From positions 1 through 64,000 of the forward strand of contig CAYJHH010000002.1 of assembly GCA_964369995.1 (NCBI GenBank): a DNA stretch of 64,000 nucleotides, read 5' to 3'. Both the position numbers and the translations under genes were made by a program. The DNA comes from CAYJAD01 sp964369995 (GTDB taxonomy: Bacteria; Desulfobacterota; Desulfovibrionia; Desulfovibrionales; Desulfovibrionaceae). Shown in pieces: positions 41,847 through 50,634 of the stretch. The stretch's first letter is position 1. Each line of letters starts with the position of its first letter. The notes under the pieces are model-generated. The model had not been told where the DNA came from. It searched no databases and saw only the letters and a list, made by a program, of their open reading frames with translations.

Positions 41847-42262
41847 CTCGCATGTAGCGTGCCGTATTTGAGGGGGAGGGTGTGCCAATACCATTGATGC
41901 ATAAGCGTATTATCATCCACATGCCAGTGATGACTTTGCTCATAAAAGCGTAAAATTTCGGCTTCTAGGGCAGAAATCTTGGCTGAATCACCTTGTTGTA
42001 GCTGACGCTCACGGCAAAAAATAATTAAGCATTCTAAAAGGGCAAATGCTGTACCTTCACTTATTTCCTCAGCGCAAATATTGGCAAAAAATTCTGTGTA
42101 AAAGGGTGAAGCATTGCTTATGGAGCTTTCAAAAAGATCTTTGTTGGCGCAGATATATTCCAATAAATCGTGGAGATGCTGTTCTTGGGTATTGAGTTTT
42201 GCCACCTGCTTGAGTTTATGGCAAAATGTTATCATGTGGGATTCATGTGTATTAAAAGACAT
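41843..42262 (-). CDS. Unknown protein convergent with the EamA gene
   Basis: 139 residues from ATG 42262 (TTGGAGGAACAT ahead contains the ribosome site; the four-codon-longer TTG start is rejected). No family is recognised. The protein is helical and acidic, rich in His and Glu (HESHMITFCHKLKQVA, ENLFESSI-type, QSHHWHVDDNTLMHQWYWH). A four-helix-bundle form with His/Glu clusters could hold metal, as in hemerythrin-like proteins, but the exact HxxxE spacing is not met. Its transcript collides with the transporter gene at the stop codons. Confidence 0.65.
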   Translation of the reverse strand: MSFNTHESHMITFCHKLKQVAKLNTQEQHLHDLLEYICANKDLFESSISNASPFYTEFFANICAEEISEGTAFALLECLIIFCRERQLQQGDSAKISALEAEILRFYEQSHHWHVDDNTLMHQWYWHTLPLKYGTLHAS

Positions 42263-42373
42263 ATGTTCCTCCAAAATATATAGCTTGTAAGTTATATATT
42301 ATTGTATAAAACATAATCTTTGTCAACGTATCAAGTATATAGCTTTTGCTTTATTGCAATATGTAGGGTGTCT

Positions 42374-43144
42374 ATGAATGAACAGCAGGGCGTTTTTCGT
42401 TCCGGTACTGATGCACTGTTATTGGCAGCATATGCGCTACGCCATTGCCCCAAGTCATGTTCCTTTGTGGAGCTTGGTTGTGGCGATGGCCTTGCCATGC
42501 ACGTATTTTCCGCAGCATTGGTGAAAAAAAATCAAGATGAAGCTCAAGTTTTGCATATGCCCATGAGGGCTTTAGGCATAGATAAAGAGCCACTGGTGCT
42601 GGCGCATGCCGCAAAACTACCTGTCACCTTGGGGGTGGAAAAACATTTTATGTGTGCTGATTTTGCGCAAAAAAAATCTTTTCGGGCCTTGTATGCTGAG
42701 GCAAGCGCACAAATACACTCTACATTAAGCCCCAATGCGGTTTCTTGTGTTTTTGCCAATCCCCCTTATTATAAAAGTGGCACAGGGCGCGTAAGTGAGC
42801 ATGCGGCAAAAGCCACAGCCTTACATCAAAGCGGTCAAGAGCAGGTCTTGCATGATTTTTGTGCGGCGGCGCGTTATATTTTGGCACATCATGGATGGTT
42901 TTTCACCATTTATGGGGCGGAACATTTTTTGGAGCTTGCTAAGGCATTGGAGCAGTATGATTTTGGCCTGCGTGCACTTATGCCAGTGCATACACGACCG
43001 GAAAAACCTGCACGATGGGTGCTTGCTTGTGCGCGTAAAGGGGCGGCGCATGATGTGCGCATAGAACCAAGTCTTTGTTTATATGCAAGAAAAAAAGGGG
43101 ATGCCATAAGCAAGCAAGCCAAAGTCTTTTGTCCTTGGCTGTAG
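42374..43144 (+). CDS. TrmN6-like methyltransferase (tRNA1(Val) A37 N6 type)
   Basis: About 256 residues from ATG 42374 (MNEQQGVFRSGTDALLLAAY matches the family start FRxGTDxxLLxAx). A longer frame to 42320 lacks that start signature. The fold shows SAM-binding VELGCGDGLAMHVFSAAL and the N6-adenine motif NPPY in CVFANPPYYKSG. E. coli YfiC methylates A37 of tRNA1(Val). The C-terminal third is basic. Function is inferred from the family. It is followed by a terminator. Confidence 0.82.
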   Translation: MNEQQGVFRSGTDALLLAAYALRHCPKSCSFVELGCGDGLAMHVFSAALVKKNQDEAQVLHMPMRALGIDKEPLVLAHAAKLPVTLGVEKHFMCADFAQKKSFRALYAEASAQIHSTLSPNAVSCVFANPPYYKSGTGRVSEHAAKATALHQSGQEQVLHDFCAAARYILAHHGWFFTIYGAEHFLELAKALEQYDFGLRALMPVHTRPEKPARWVLACARKGAAHDVRIEPSLCLYARKKGDAISKQAKVFCPWL

Positions 43145-43251
43145 AGACGTGAAGAAAAATTCGATAATCTAAGAGCTTAGATTGGTGCTAAGGTTTACTG
43201 GGGGACAACCTTTTAAAAATGGAATTTTTATACTGGTCTTTGCCGCCAGTT

Positions 43252-43281
43252 AAGCCCTTGGCTGTGGCCAAGGGCTTTTTT
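43252..43281. terminator. Terminator after the TrmN6-like gene
   Basis: A ten-base-pair stem (AAGCCCTTGG, 43252-43261, with 43268-43277) has a six-base loop and a T run to 43281. It also stands 15 bases from the stop of the convergent secreted-protein gene. Confidence 0.85.
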
Positions 43282-43295
43282 ACACTATAACTATT

Positions 43296-43778
43296 TTATT
43301 TAAATAAATATCCGTATTTTACAGCAAGCCCGTCGGTGCGGTTAATAATTTTAGTGGCCACATCATTAACATCTTCACTGCTAAGCACGCCCACATCTTG
43401 AGCTAGTAGGTAGCCTAAATGGCTATCACTTTGACTGAAAACCCAAAGTAGGGAGTATACCGAACCCACATGCGGCCTATCAGAAAACTCAGCTTTAGAG
43501 ATAATGGCAATGCGTACTTTGGGGCTATTTTCTTCATTCAACTGAAAAAGGTTGCTGGCATTGAAAAGCTCTTTCAAACGCGTGGCGAGTTGAATGCCTA
43601 TGGTATCTGTGCCTTCATGACTTACGGTAACTTGCGTGCTACGCACTTCAAGCTTAGCAGGGCTGTTGGTTTTAGCCTCACCTGCCTGAGGGCCTTGCGC
43701 AGCCATGGCAGAAGGCAGGCCAGCAAGGGGAAGACTTAAAGCAAAAAGTAGCGCGGTGACACGGAAAAAAGTTTGCAT
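43296..43778 (-). CDS. Secreted protein of unknown function
   Basis: 160 residues with a signal peptide (MQTFFRVTALLFALSLPLAG, cleaved near AMA-AQ at about residue 27). The mature part alternates beta and alpha (LEVRSTQVTVSHEGTDTIG, IQLATRLKELFNASNLFQL, KVRIAIISKAEF, SVYSLLWVFSQSDSHLGYLL), suggesting a small mixed domain. No catalytic motif is recognised. It lies 34 bases from purN on the same strand, so it may share a transcript with purN, but no functional link is evident. Confidence 0.65.
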   Translation of the reverse strand: MQTFFRVTALLFALSLPLAGLPSAMAAQGPQAGEAKTNSPAKLEVRSTQVTVSHEGTDTIGIQLATRLKELFNASNLFQLNEENSPKVRIAIISKAEFSDRPHVGSVYSLLWVFSQSDSHLGYLLAQDVGVLSSEDVNDVATKIINRTDGLAVKYGYLFK

Positions 43779-43812
43779 GGGAGCTCCTTGAAGATAATGT
43801 CTATGAGTGAAC

Positions 43813-44520
43813 TTAAAATTCTGCTTCTAATGGTGGCCAAATAAAGTATGCGTGGGCGTCTGTGTTGCCTTGGGGATTCACCGAAGTATTTTTTTCTTCT
43901 GTGGTCTTTGGCGCTGGTAGTACGCGTACATGTCTTTCCTTTACCTCAATGCGGTTTTGCGCAAACCACTGAATAGCTTGAGGTAAAAGTCTGTGCTCTA
44001 AACTTTGAATACGTTTTTGTAAGCTTTGAGCATCATCATCGTGTAAAACGGGTACTGCAGCTTGCGCAATAATAGCTCCGCCGTCCACTTCTTCGTTCAC
44101 AAAGTGCACCGTACAACCTGACATTTTTACGCCATAAGCGCAGGCATCGGCGGCGCCATGGGCGCCCACAAAGGAAGGTAAAATGGCAGGATGCACATTG
44201 ATGACCTTATCTTTAAAAGCATCGAGGAAGATTGGCGTTAAAATGCGCATATAACCGGCAAGCACTATAAGGTCTGCGCGGCACTCTTGTAGGGCTTGCA
44301 CAAGGCATGCGTCAAAGCTTTCTCTGTCGGCATAGGCTTTATGGTCAAGTTCCAAGGTGGGTATGTTTAGGGCGGCGGCTCTTTCTAAAACTTTAGCACC
44401 GGGGCGATTGGTAATGACCAAAGCGACCTTGGCATCAAGGGCGCCGCAGGAAATTTTATCAAAAATGGCTTGAGCATTGCTTCCGCTGCCGGAAGCTAAA
44501 ATAGCAATGGTAAGTGGCAT
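43813..44520 (-). CDS. purN: Phosphoribosylglycinamide formyltransferase
   Basis: 235 residues, slightly longer than typical because of a C-terminal tail (about 205-235). It shows LTIAILASGSGSNAQAIFD (phosphate loop), the folate-site triad in INVHPAILPSFVGAHG (catalytic Asn-His) with an Asp in VNEEVDGGAIIAQAAV. It formylates GAR with 10-formyl-THF, step three of purine synthesis, and thus belongs with purF at 1.8 kb. A terminator at 44563-44604 isolates it from the oxygen-defence block upstream. Confidence 0.95.
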   Translation of the reverse strand: MPLTIAILASGSGSNAQAIFDKISCGALDAKVALVITNRPGAKVLERAAALNIPTLELDHKAYADRESFDACLVQALQECRADLIVLAGYMRILTPIFLDAFKDKVINVHPAILPSFVGAHGAADACAYGVKMSGCTVHFVNEEVDGGAIIAQAAVPVLHDDDAQSLQKRIQSLEHRLLPQAIQWFAQNRIEVKERHVRVLPAPKTTEEKNTSVNPQGNTDAHAYFIWPPLEAEF

Positions 44521-44562
44521 AGGTAGTGTATGGGTTGGTTAAAGGTACTGCAGCCCCATTTC

Positions 44563-44604
44563 CATAAAAAAAGATAGGCTGACCAAAATTTCAGTCAGCC
44601 TATC
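44563..44604 (-). terminator. Terminator after the roo gene
   Basis: Arms 44573-44583 and 44594-44604 form an 11 bp perfect stem (GATAGGCTGAC with its complement) with a ten-base loop. On the minus strand it is followed by a seven-base T run, 13 bases past the roo stop. Confidence 0.9.
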
Positions 44605-44617
44605 GTAAAGTTAGGTA

Positions 44618-45817
44618 TTAAGCAATTTTTTTGATGAGGGCTTCGCCCACAGCCTTGCCCAATTCATGGCAAGATTTAAGCATGCTATGATTGGGTCCCC
44701 ATTGATGCTTCATGGGATCGCCCACCATTTCCATACCCATGGAGGCAAGCCATTCATGCACAATCTTGGGGCTTTCACCCGACCATCCATAGGAGCCAAA
44801 AGCGGCGCCAATACGGTTTTGTGGGCGCAAACCCTTCATATAGGTAAGCATGGAGGCCACATAGGGCAACACATTGTTATTGTGCGTGGGGCTACCCACA
44901 ATGACAGCGCCGCAATCGGCCAGTTCACTCATGACAGCACTGTGGTGATTGCTTTTGAGGGACATGAGGCGAATGGGTACGCCCACTTCTTCCAGACCAC
45001 TACCAATGGCCTGCGCCATTTTTTCAGTGGTATGCCACATGGTGTCATACACTATGAGGGCGCGTTTTTGGGTTTTTTGTAAGGCCATTTCTTTGTAGGC
45101 ATTAACAATAAAGTTCACCGATTCTGGCCCGCGATGGATAAGACCATGGTCAGGGGCAATCATATCAATTTCTAAAGAACCTAGAGTTTCAATGGCTTTA
45201 AGCACCTGCGAGGAAAAGGGCAGAACAATATTATAATAATATTCTTTCACCGCTTGCAGGATTTGTTCTTTGCAAAATTCATCGCCAAAGCGCTGGGTAG
45301 AGGCGATGTTTTGCCCAAAGGCATCATTGCTGAAAAGTATTTTGTCTTCTGCCACGTAGGTGACCATACTATCTGGCCAGTGTAGCATACGTGTTTCCAC
45401 AAAATGTAAATTTCTTTGCCCAATATTGATAACATCGCCGGTTTTTACCACTTGAATGGGCCAATCTTTGGCAGGGTAGTACCCTTCTAAGGATTTTAAT
45501 CCCATGGGGGAAACAAAAATCTTTTCAGGTTTGCAACGTTCCACCACTTCGGCTAAAGCGCCAGCATGATCTAATTCCATATGATTGCAAATGAGATAAT
45601 CAATTTCTTCCAAAGGGCAAATTTTTGCCAAGCGGCAAAGCATGGTGCCCGCGCAGTGATGGGATACAGTATCCACCACCACTTTTTTGGTATCATTAAT
45701 CATATAAGAGTTGTAGGTGGAGCCACGTGGAGAAAGAGAGTAGCCGTGAAAGTCTCGGTTATCGTAGTCAACAGCGCCAATCCAATATATATCTTTTTTC
45801 AGTTCTACCGGTTGCAT
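44618..45817 (-). CDS. roo: Rubredoxin:oxygen oxidoreductase (A-type flavo-diiron protein)
   Basis: 399 residues. The beta-lactamase-like half has the diiron ligand motif His79-x-Glu81-x-Asp83-His84 (NHMELDHAG), matching the D. gigas ROO numbering. The flavodoxin half (about 250-395) contains the FMN loop YDTMWHTTEKMA and SPTHNNNVLPYVAS. It reduces O2 to water (and often NO) with electrons from rubredoxin, protecting an anaerobe. The rubredoxin and desulfoferrodoxin genes lie upstream on the same strand. GTGAGAAGCTC precedes ATG 45817. Confidence 0.96.
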   Translation of the reverse strand: MQPVELKKDIYWIGAVDYDNRDFHGYSLSPRGSTYNSYMINDTKKVVVDTVSHHCAGTMLCRLAKICPLEEIDYLICNHMELDHAGALAEVVERCKPEKIFVSPMGLKSLEGYYPAKDWPIQVVKTGDVINIGQRNLHFVETRMLHWPDSMVTYVAEDKILFSNDAFGQNIASTQRFGDEFCKEQILQAVKEYYYNIVLPFSSQVLKAIETLGSLEIDMIAPDHGLIHRGPESVNFIVNAYKEMALQKTQKRALIVYDTMWHTTEKMAQAIGSGLEEVGVPIRLMSLKSNHHSAVMSELADCGAVIVGSPTHNNNVLPYVASMLTYMKGLRPQNRIGAAFGSYGWSGESPKIVHEWLASMGMEMVGDPMKHQWGPNHSMLKSCHELGKAVGEALIKKIA

Positions 45818-45934
45818 GAGCTTCTCACTTTTTGAAGTTACCTGAAATTAGGTACTGCTAGAAGTCTATAATGTGGAGTAAAAAATCGCAAAGGCAGCAT
45901 GAGTACTGCCTTTGCTACATGTATGAAGACGCTA

Positions 45935-46090
45935 TTAACTTGGGCTAAAATTACTTTTATCTACGCCGCATACAGGACAAACCCAATCTTCTGGAAGATT
46001 TTCAAAGGCAGTACCTTCTGGAGCATTGGGGGGATCGCCAGCGGCGGGATCATACTCATAACCACAAAGATTGCATGTGTGCTTTTGCAT
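45935..46090 (-). CDS. rub: Rubredoxin
   Basis: 51 residues from MQKHTCNLCGYEYDP, start 46090 preceded by GAGGTTACT. A longer frame to 46135 overlaps the desulfoferrodoxin end and is not family-like. The Fe ligands are Cys6, Cys9, Cys38 and Cys41 (CNLCG and CPVCG), with the aromatic core Tyr11, Tyr13, Phe29 and Trp36 as in Desulfovibrio rubredoxins. It carries single electrons to Roo and desulfoferrodoxin. It lies between those two genes, the rbo-rub-roo arrangement. Confidence 0.96.
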   Translation of the reverse strand: MQKHTCNLCGYEYDPAAGDPPNAPEGTAFENLPEDWVCPVCGVDKSNFSPS

Positions 46091-46104
46091 AGTAACCTCG
46101 TTGT

Positions 46105-46479
46105 TTAAGATTTCCAAAGACCATGGAGATTGCAATATTCACGCGCTGTTACATTTTCGGCGCTGATGCAAAACTCTGCCACAGGCTCTTGTCCGGGCTG
46201 TAAGAATTGGGTGTAGCTTACGCCATCGGCAATGAGCTCTATCCATTCAATATAGTGTTTTTCTTCCATGGGGTGATGTACACTGCCCACAGTCACTTTA
46301 TATCCATTGGCGGTTTTTTCCACAACAGGCACGTGTTTTTCTTGTGCTGCATCGGTAACGCCTTCTTTAAGGTGTTTCATTTCTTCGCCACAGCAGGCAA
46401 GGGCTGCCTCACCGGCGTGTATAACTTCCACAATATTACTACATTTTGTACAGCAGTACATTTCAAGAACTTGTGTCAT
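46105..46479 (-). CDS. dfx: Desulfoferrodoxin (class I superoxide reductase)
   Basis: 124 residues. The N-terminal desulforedoxin-like centre I has Cys10, Cys13, Cys29 and Cys30. Centre II, the superoxide-reducing site, has His49, His69, His75 and His119 with Cys116, and the conserved Glu47-Lys48 pair (EKHVPVVEK). All ligands are intact. It reduces superoxide to hydrogen peroxide without releasing O2. Start ATG 46479 has GAGGGATGTT upstream. It is the first gene of the dfx-rub-roo operon. Absence of a catalase or peroxidase beside it means peroxide removal is encoded elsewhere. Confidence 0.97.
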   Translation of the reverse strand: MTQVLEMYCCTKCSNIVEVIHAGEAALACCGEEMKHLKEGVTDAAQEKHVPVVEKTANGYKVTVGSVHHPMEEKHYIEWIELIADGVSYTQFLQPGQEPVAEFCISAENVTAREYCNLHGLWKS

Positions 46480-46686
46480 AACATCCCTCTTTTTTGGAGT
46501 TTATCCATAAAGTGACTACAGCTTTAAACTCTTTTCGTTAAGTATGTTCACATGGTGCTGTAATGGCTTTATGGTTGTTAAAGGCATATAGCCCACAAGG
46601 AATTTACGTCATTATGCTCTGTCTGTCTAGTTTTTTCGAAAAAATAGTTAATAAGTCCAGTACTCTGTATTTATTAGGAATTATTA

Positions 46687-47661
46687 TCATTTTGTAGCAC
46701 TTTTTCTCACCACGCCCAAAATATTAGGCAAAGCCACCCCCACACTACCCATGAAAATATCTGCGGGATGTCGCCCGCCCCAAAATGTTCCCCGCCCATT
46801 ATGATACAAATACATGCCAGCTTGGGCTCCGCCTTCCACATACATGACTGTGCTTATATGTAATGGTAAGCGTAACAACTCTTGCGCTAAAGCATGCGCT
46901 TGTATGGGCTGGCGGCAATGTAAAAAGAGAATGTTACCTTTTTCATCCATGCCCACGGCGGCAATGGCATGTTCTTGCCCGCCTTTTGACCAAAGAACTT
47001 CGCGTTTTTGGCTAATGAGCCGGTAATTTTGCACAGCAACAGTATATTGAGAAAGTATTTTTTTAAATTGAGGGTGATTTTTTTCTAAAAGTGTGGCCGA
47101 AGCTAAATTTGCATCCTTGGGCTGGGCTAAGAAAAAGGCACCAAAAGCTTTGGAAATATGCTTATTATTTATATGCTCGCCATTGCGCATATAGCCTGTA
47201 CTGGTACTACCATCGGGCAAATACATACTGGCATTAATGGTTGCCACCAAGTTATGCGCCTTGGCCCATTGTTCTAAAGTTTGTGGCGGAGACTTTTTTT
47301 CACTAGTGTTAAAAAGCTTAAAATCAAAGTATTGAGGAGAAAAACGTAGTACTTCCAATTGCGCTTGTAAAGGTTCTTGTAAGGGGATGGAAGCATAGGT
47401 AAGGCCGGGTTCTAATTCTTGCCATGGACAAGAGGGGATGAGGGCTGTGGATGGTTGCGGTTTTGTGGCGGTGTTGTTTTGCGCCATGGCGGATACCATG
47501 GAGGGAGGGATAAATGGCGCAGCTTGTGTTGTGTTAGCGCTGGCAGCAAAGGCCATAGCTCCATAGAGCAAAGCCATGAGCGCCAAAAAAAGAAGAAGGC
47601 AACGCATTCTTCTAGGAGCGTAGTGGGGGAATTGTATGGTTGTAGCTAGGCATGCACCCAT
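46687..47661 (-). CDS. Exported phosphodiester glycosidase-like protein (NAGPA/DUF2233)
   Basis: 324 residues with an N-terminal hydrophobic segment (CLLLFLALMALLYGAMAFAA, about 20-40), preceded by a basic stretch. The start might be the later ATG at residue 19 (MRCLLLFL). The domain from about 90 shows NASMYLPDGSTSTGYMRNGE, VGMDEKGNILFLHC and VMYVEGGAQAGMYLYHNGRG, the DUF2233 pattern related to NAGPA. Such proteins cleave phosphodiester-linked sugars in wall polymers. The exact substrate is unknown. It stands alone on the minus strand downstream of thiF. Confidence 0.8.
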   Translation of the reverse strand: MGACLATTIQFPHYAPRRMRCLLLFLALMALLYGAMAFAASANTTQAAPFIPPSMVSAMAQNNTATKPQPSTALIPSCPWQELEPGLTYASIPLQEPLQAQLEVLRFSPQYFDFKLFNTSEKKSPPQTLEQWAKAHNLVATINASMYLPDGSTSTGYMRNGEHINNKHISKAFGAFFLAQPKDANLASATLLEKNHPQFKKILSQYTVAVQNYRLISQKREVLWSKGGQEHAIAAVGMDEKGNILFLHCRQPIQAHALAQELLRLPLHISTVMYVEGGAQAGMYLYHNGRGTFWGGRHPADIFMGSVGVALPNILGVVRKSATK

Positions 47662-47792
47662 AAATACTCACTTATTCATGACTTAGGAGGATGAAAATAC
47701 CTTTGACGCGTAAAAAAAGTAACAGGAAAATGTTTTTTTGCCAAATGCAATTTTTACCATGAATATTTTGGCCTACACATGGGGCGTGGGGA

Positions 47793-48407
47793 CTATGAGC
47801 GTAAAATATGCGCCAATAAGGCATCGGCCTGCAGGGCTGCCGCTTGCATAACACGCGGTGCCAGAGGAGGAAATTGTGCAATGTCTGAGCTAAAATCACC
47901 CACAATGACGAGATTTTTCCCCATATGTCTCTTCTGCATGGGCGGGCCATCGCAACCGGCAATGCCAGAAGCAGACACGGTATAATAGCCGCCTAGCAAA
48001 GCTTGTTCTACCATAAGGCGTTTACTTTGCGCCGCGTCTAAAGCCTCTATCCAAAGGGACGCCTTGGGTAAAATATGTGGTATATTGTCAGCATGTAAGT
48101 GCAAACAAAGCTTTTCTATGTGCACATGAGGGTTAAGTTCGCTGAGAATATCTGCCAAGGCATCCACCTTGGGTAAACCCACATGGCGCGGAAAGAAGAG
48201 TTGCCTGTTTAAGTTAGAAGCCTCCACCGTGTCATCATCAATGAGCACAAAGTGTTGTACACCTGAGCGCGTCAAAAGCATGGCCACATTGGAACCAAGC
48301 CCACCAGCGCCGGCAATGCCAACTTTGGCTGTACTTATTTTCTGCAGCTCTTCGGGTAAAAGGTAGCGTTGAAGGCCTTGGTGTAAAAGATTGTGAGAAG
48401 ATTGTGA
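47793..48407 (-). CDS. thiF: ThiF-family adenylyltransferase
   Basis: 204 residues from ATG 48407, chosen because AAGGTGCACAGC precedes it; the frame runs eight codons further. E1-like fold with GIAGAGGLGSNVAMLLTRSG (ATP loop), VLIDDDTVEASNLNRQLFF and the downstream SASGIAGCDGP. No C-terminal rhodanese or Zn-CxxC cluster is seen, so it is the short ThiF associated with ThiS in thiamine synthesis. MoeB and HesA proteins are usually longer. No thiS, thiG or thiH is nearby. It charges the carboxyl end of a ubiquitin-like sulfur carrier. Confidence 0.82.
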   Translation of the reverse strand, partial: SQSSHNLLHQGLQRYLLPEELQKISTAKVGIAGAGGLGSNVAMLLTRSGVQHFVLIDDDTVEASNLNRQLFFPRHVGLPKVDALADILSELNPHVHIEKLCLHLHADNIPHILPKASLWIEALDAAQSKRLMVEQALLGGYYTVSASGIAGCDGPPMQKRHMGKNLVIVGDFSSDIAQFPPLAPRVMQAAALQADALLAHILRS

Positions 48408-48517
48408 CATGCTGTGCACCTTATGAAGCATCCCCCTTGCCTGCGCGTGGGCAAAGGGGATGAAAGCGTTGCGCTATTTAATGGAGTAATTTTACAGTGT
48501 ATAACGATACGCTGTCA

Positions 48518-49900
48518 TTAATTTTTCAAGCTATGAATGGGAGCAGGAATGCGTCCGCCAAGATTAATAAAGGCTGAAGCATCGCCCTGTGGTACAGCCA
48601 TGATGCCGGCTTTGCCCAAAAGCCCCCCAAAGTTCACAGAATCGCCCACACCTTTTCCGGGTACAGGAATAAGGCGCACGGCGGTGGTTTTATTGTTAAT
48701 CATGCCAATGGCCATTTCATCGGCAATGATACCGGCAATGGTGCTTGGGCTGGTGTCTCCGGGAATGGCTATCATATCCAGACCCACCGAACACACGGAG
48801 GTCATGGCTTCGAGTTTTTCAAGGCTTAATAAACCGGCGTTGGCGGCGGCTTCAATGCTGGCATCTTCCGAAACGGGAATGAAAGCTCCTGAAAGGCCAC
48901 CCACAGCAGAAGAAGCAAAGGATCCGCCTTTTTTTACAGCGTCATTAAGCATGGCAAGAACAGCAGTGCTACCAGGGGCGCCAATATGAGATAAGCCTAA
49001 GCTTTCAAATATTTCACCCACAGAGTCGCCCACGGCAGGGGTAGGCGCTAAGGATAAATCCGCCACACCAAAAGGCACGTTAAGGCGTTTGGATACTTCT
49101 TTACCTATGATTTCGCCCACGCGCGTAACCTTAAAAGCTGTGCGTTTAATAACATCGGCTACGTCCAAAAGGCTAAAGGCTTCGTTGTTCATTTTTGCAC
49201 GCCCAATGGCGCGATCAATGGCTTTTTTCACAACGCCAGGGCCGGAAACGCCCACATTAATGACCACATCGGGCTCTCCCACGCCTAAATATGCGCCGGC
49301 CATGAAGGGGACATCTTGCGGAATATTGGCAAAAATAACTAATTTTGCGCAGCCAATGCCATCGCGATCTGCCGTGGCTTCAGCGGCGTTGACCACTTGT
49401 TGCCCCATCAATGCCACAGCATCCATATTAATACCAGCGCGTGAAGAAGCTACGTTGATGGAAGAGCAAATACGGTCGGTAGTGGCTAGGGCTTCAGGTA
49501 AAGATTCTAGTAAGGCTCTGTCGCCGCGTGAAAAGCCTTTTTCTACCAAAGCACTGTACCCACCTAAAAAATCCACGCCTGCCTCTTTGGCGGCTTCGTC
49601 CAGTGCTTGGCAAATGCGCACCATGCCGGAGGCGTCAAAAGGCCCACCCACCACGGCAATGGGGCTTACGCTAATGCGTTTATTCACCACAGGAATACCG
49701 TATTTATCACCCACCTCATTGCAAATATTCACAAGATTTTTGGCATGATGGTGGATTTTTTTTCGAATATTACTGGTAAAAACATCTATATCATGGCTTT
49801 GGCAATCAAAAAGGCTGATACCAAGTGTTACCGTGCGCATATCAAGATGTTCGTTGCGCAACATATTAAGAGTACTAATTATTTCGCGATCTGATAACAT
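48518..49900 (-). CDS. UPF0210 (PFL) family protein
   Basis: 460 residues. It matches the DUF711/UPF0210 family, structurally related to the pyruvate formate-lyase fold but without its glycyl-radical motif: RTVTLGISLFDC, NKRISVSPIAVVGGPF, GCAKLVIFANIPQDVPFMAGA, INVGVSGPGVVKKAID, and GGLSGAFIPVSEDAS. The function is unknown. It is paired with an ACT-domain gene immediately upstream (18 bases), an arrangement common in bacteria (UPF0237 with UPF0210). The pairing suggests amino-acid-responsive regulation. Confidence 0.85.
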   Translation of the reverse strand: MLSDREIISTLNMLRNEHLDMRTVTLGISLFDCQSHDIDVFTSNIRKKIHHHAKNLVNICNEVGDKYGIPVVNKRISVSPIAVVGGPFDASGMVRICQALDEAAKEAGVDFLGGYSALVEKGFSRGDRALLESLPEALATTDRICSSINVASSRAGINMDAVALMGQQVVNAAEATADRDGIGCAKLVIFANIPQDVPFMAGAYLGVGEPDVVINVGVSGPGVVKKAIDRAIGRAKMNNEAFSLLDVADVIKRTAFKVTRVGEIIGKEVSKRLNVPFGVADLSLAPTPAVGDSVGEIFESLGLSHIGAPGSTAVLAMLNDAVKKGGSFASSAVGGLSGAFIPVSEDASIEAAANAGLLSLEKLEAMTSVCSVGLDMIAIPGDTSPSTIAGIIADEMAIGMINNKTTAVRLIPVPGKGVGDSVNFGGLLGKAGIMAVPQGDASAFINLGGRIPAPIHSLKN

Positions 49901-49918
49901 ATATATTCCTTTTTGGTA

Positions 49919-50482
49919 TTACATGGGGGAAATGCGGTGAATGGCTTCAAAAATATCTCTGTGCTGCACGCTCATGCGCAAAGAATATTTTTCTCCTTGC
50001 TCCACAAGCTCTTGACGCAAGATACGTAAGTCTAGGCTGTCCGGCACCATGACTTCAAAAACAAAAAGGGCATGATTTTCTCCGCCTTCGTTCATGAGTG
50101 CTTTAAGATTTTCAATATTCACTTGGTGCTTAGCAAAAACTCGAGAAAGAGCTGCCATAAGGCCTGTGGTATTGGGGCCATGAGCGGTGACCACAAAAGG
50201 GGAGCAAGCAATATGCTCACCCCATGCGACGGATATGGCAGGGCGCACTATGACGGATAAGTCCACCTGACTTTCAGCAAGGCCTGCGGTGAGGTGATCA
50301 TATAATGCTTGTACTGTCATACTTGGCTCAGTGGTGACGGTGAAAATGGCGGCAAATTCTCCATTGGAAATGGTTTGCGAAACCATAACAATGTCGCAAT
50401 GCGCTTTTTCAAAAAGTGAAGAAACCGTGGCTACAACGCCGGGGCAGTCGCGTCCTAAAAAAGAAATAACTAATGATTGCAT
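49919..50482 (-). CDS. ACT-domain regulatory protein (GcvR-like)
   Basis: 187 residues from ATG 50482, since GAGGAAAGAT precedes it (a TTG four codons earlier is rejected). Two ACT domains: residues about 1-80 (LVISFLGRDCPGVVATVSSL) and about 90-175 (FVVTAHGPNTTGLMAALSRVF, KHQVNIENLKALMNEG). GcvR and UPF0237 proteins of this kind bind amino acids and act on partner proteins. It sits 18 bases upstream of the UPF0210 gene, with which it is probably co-expressed. Ligand unknown. Confidence 0.85.
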   Translation of the reverse strand: MQSLVISFLGRDCPGVVATVSSLFEKAHCDIVMVSQTISNGEFAAIFTVTTEPSMTVQALYDHLTAGLAESQVDLSVIVRPAISVAWGEHIACSPFVVTAHGPNTTGLMAALSRVFAKHQVNIENLKALMNEGGENHALFVFEVMVPDSLDLRILRQELVEQGEKYSLRMSVQHRDIFEAIHRISPM

Positions 50483-50634
50483 ATCTTTCCTCAAGTATTG
50501 TTCATGTTGCGGTGGCTGTTGCTACACTGTGTTTTTATACTGAAAGTGAATTTTTCATGTGCATGGTACAAGCCACGCACATGAAAGATGAAGAAGTTAA
50601 GACAGGAAATGTGGTGTCATTTAAGGGGAGCTTT

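Noticed and set aside
49089..49748. 219-codon plus-strand frame
   Set aside because: It is antisense to the well-supported UPF0210 gene, is low in complexity (Ser/Thr/Pro/Ala rich) and has no ribosome site or family motif.
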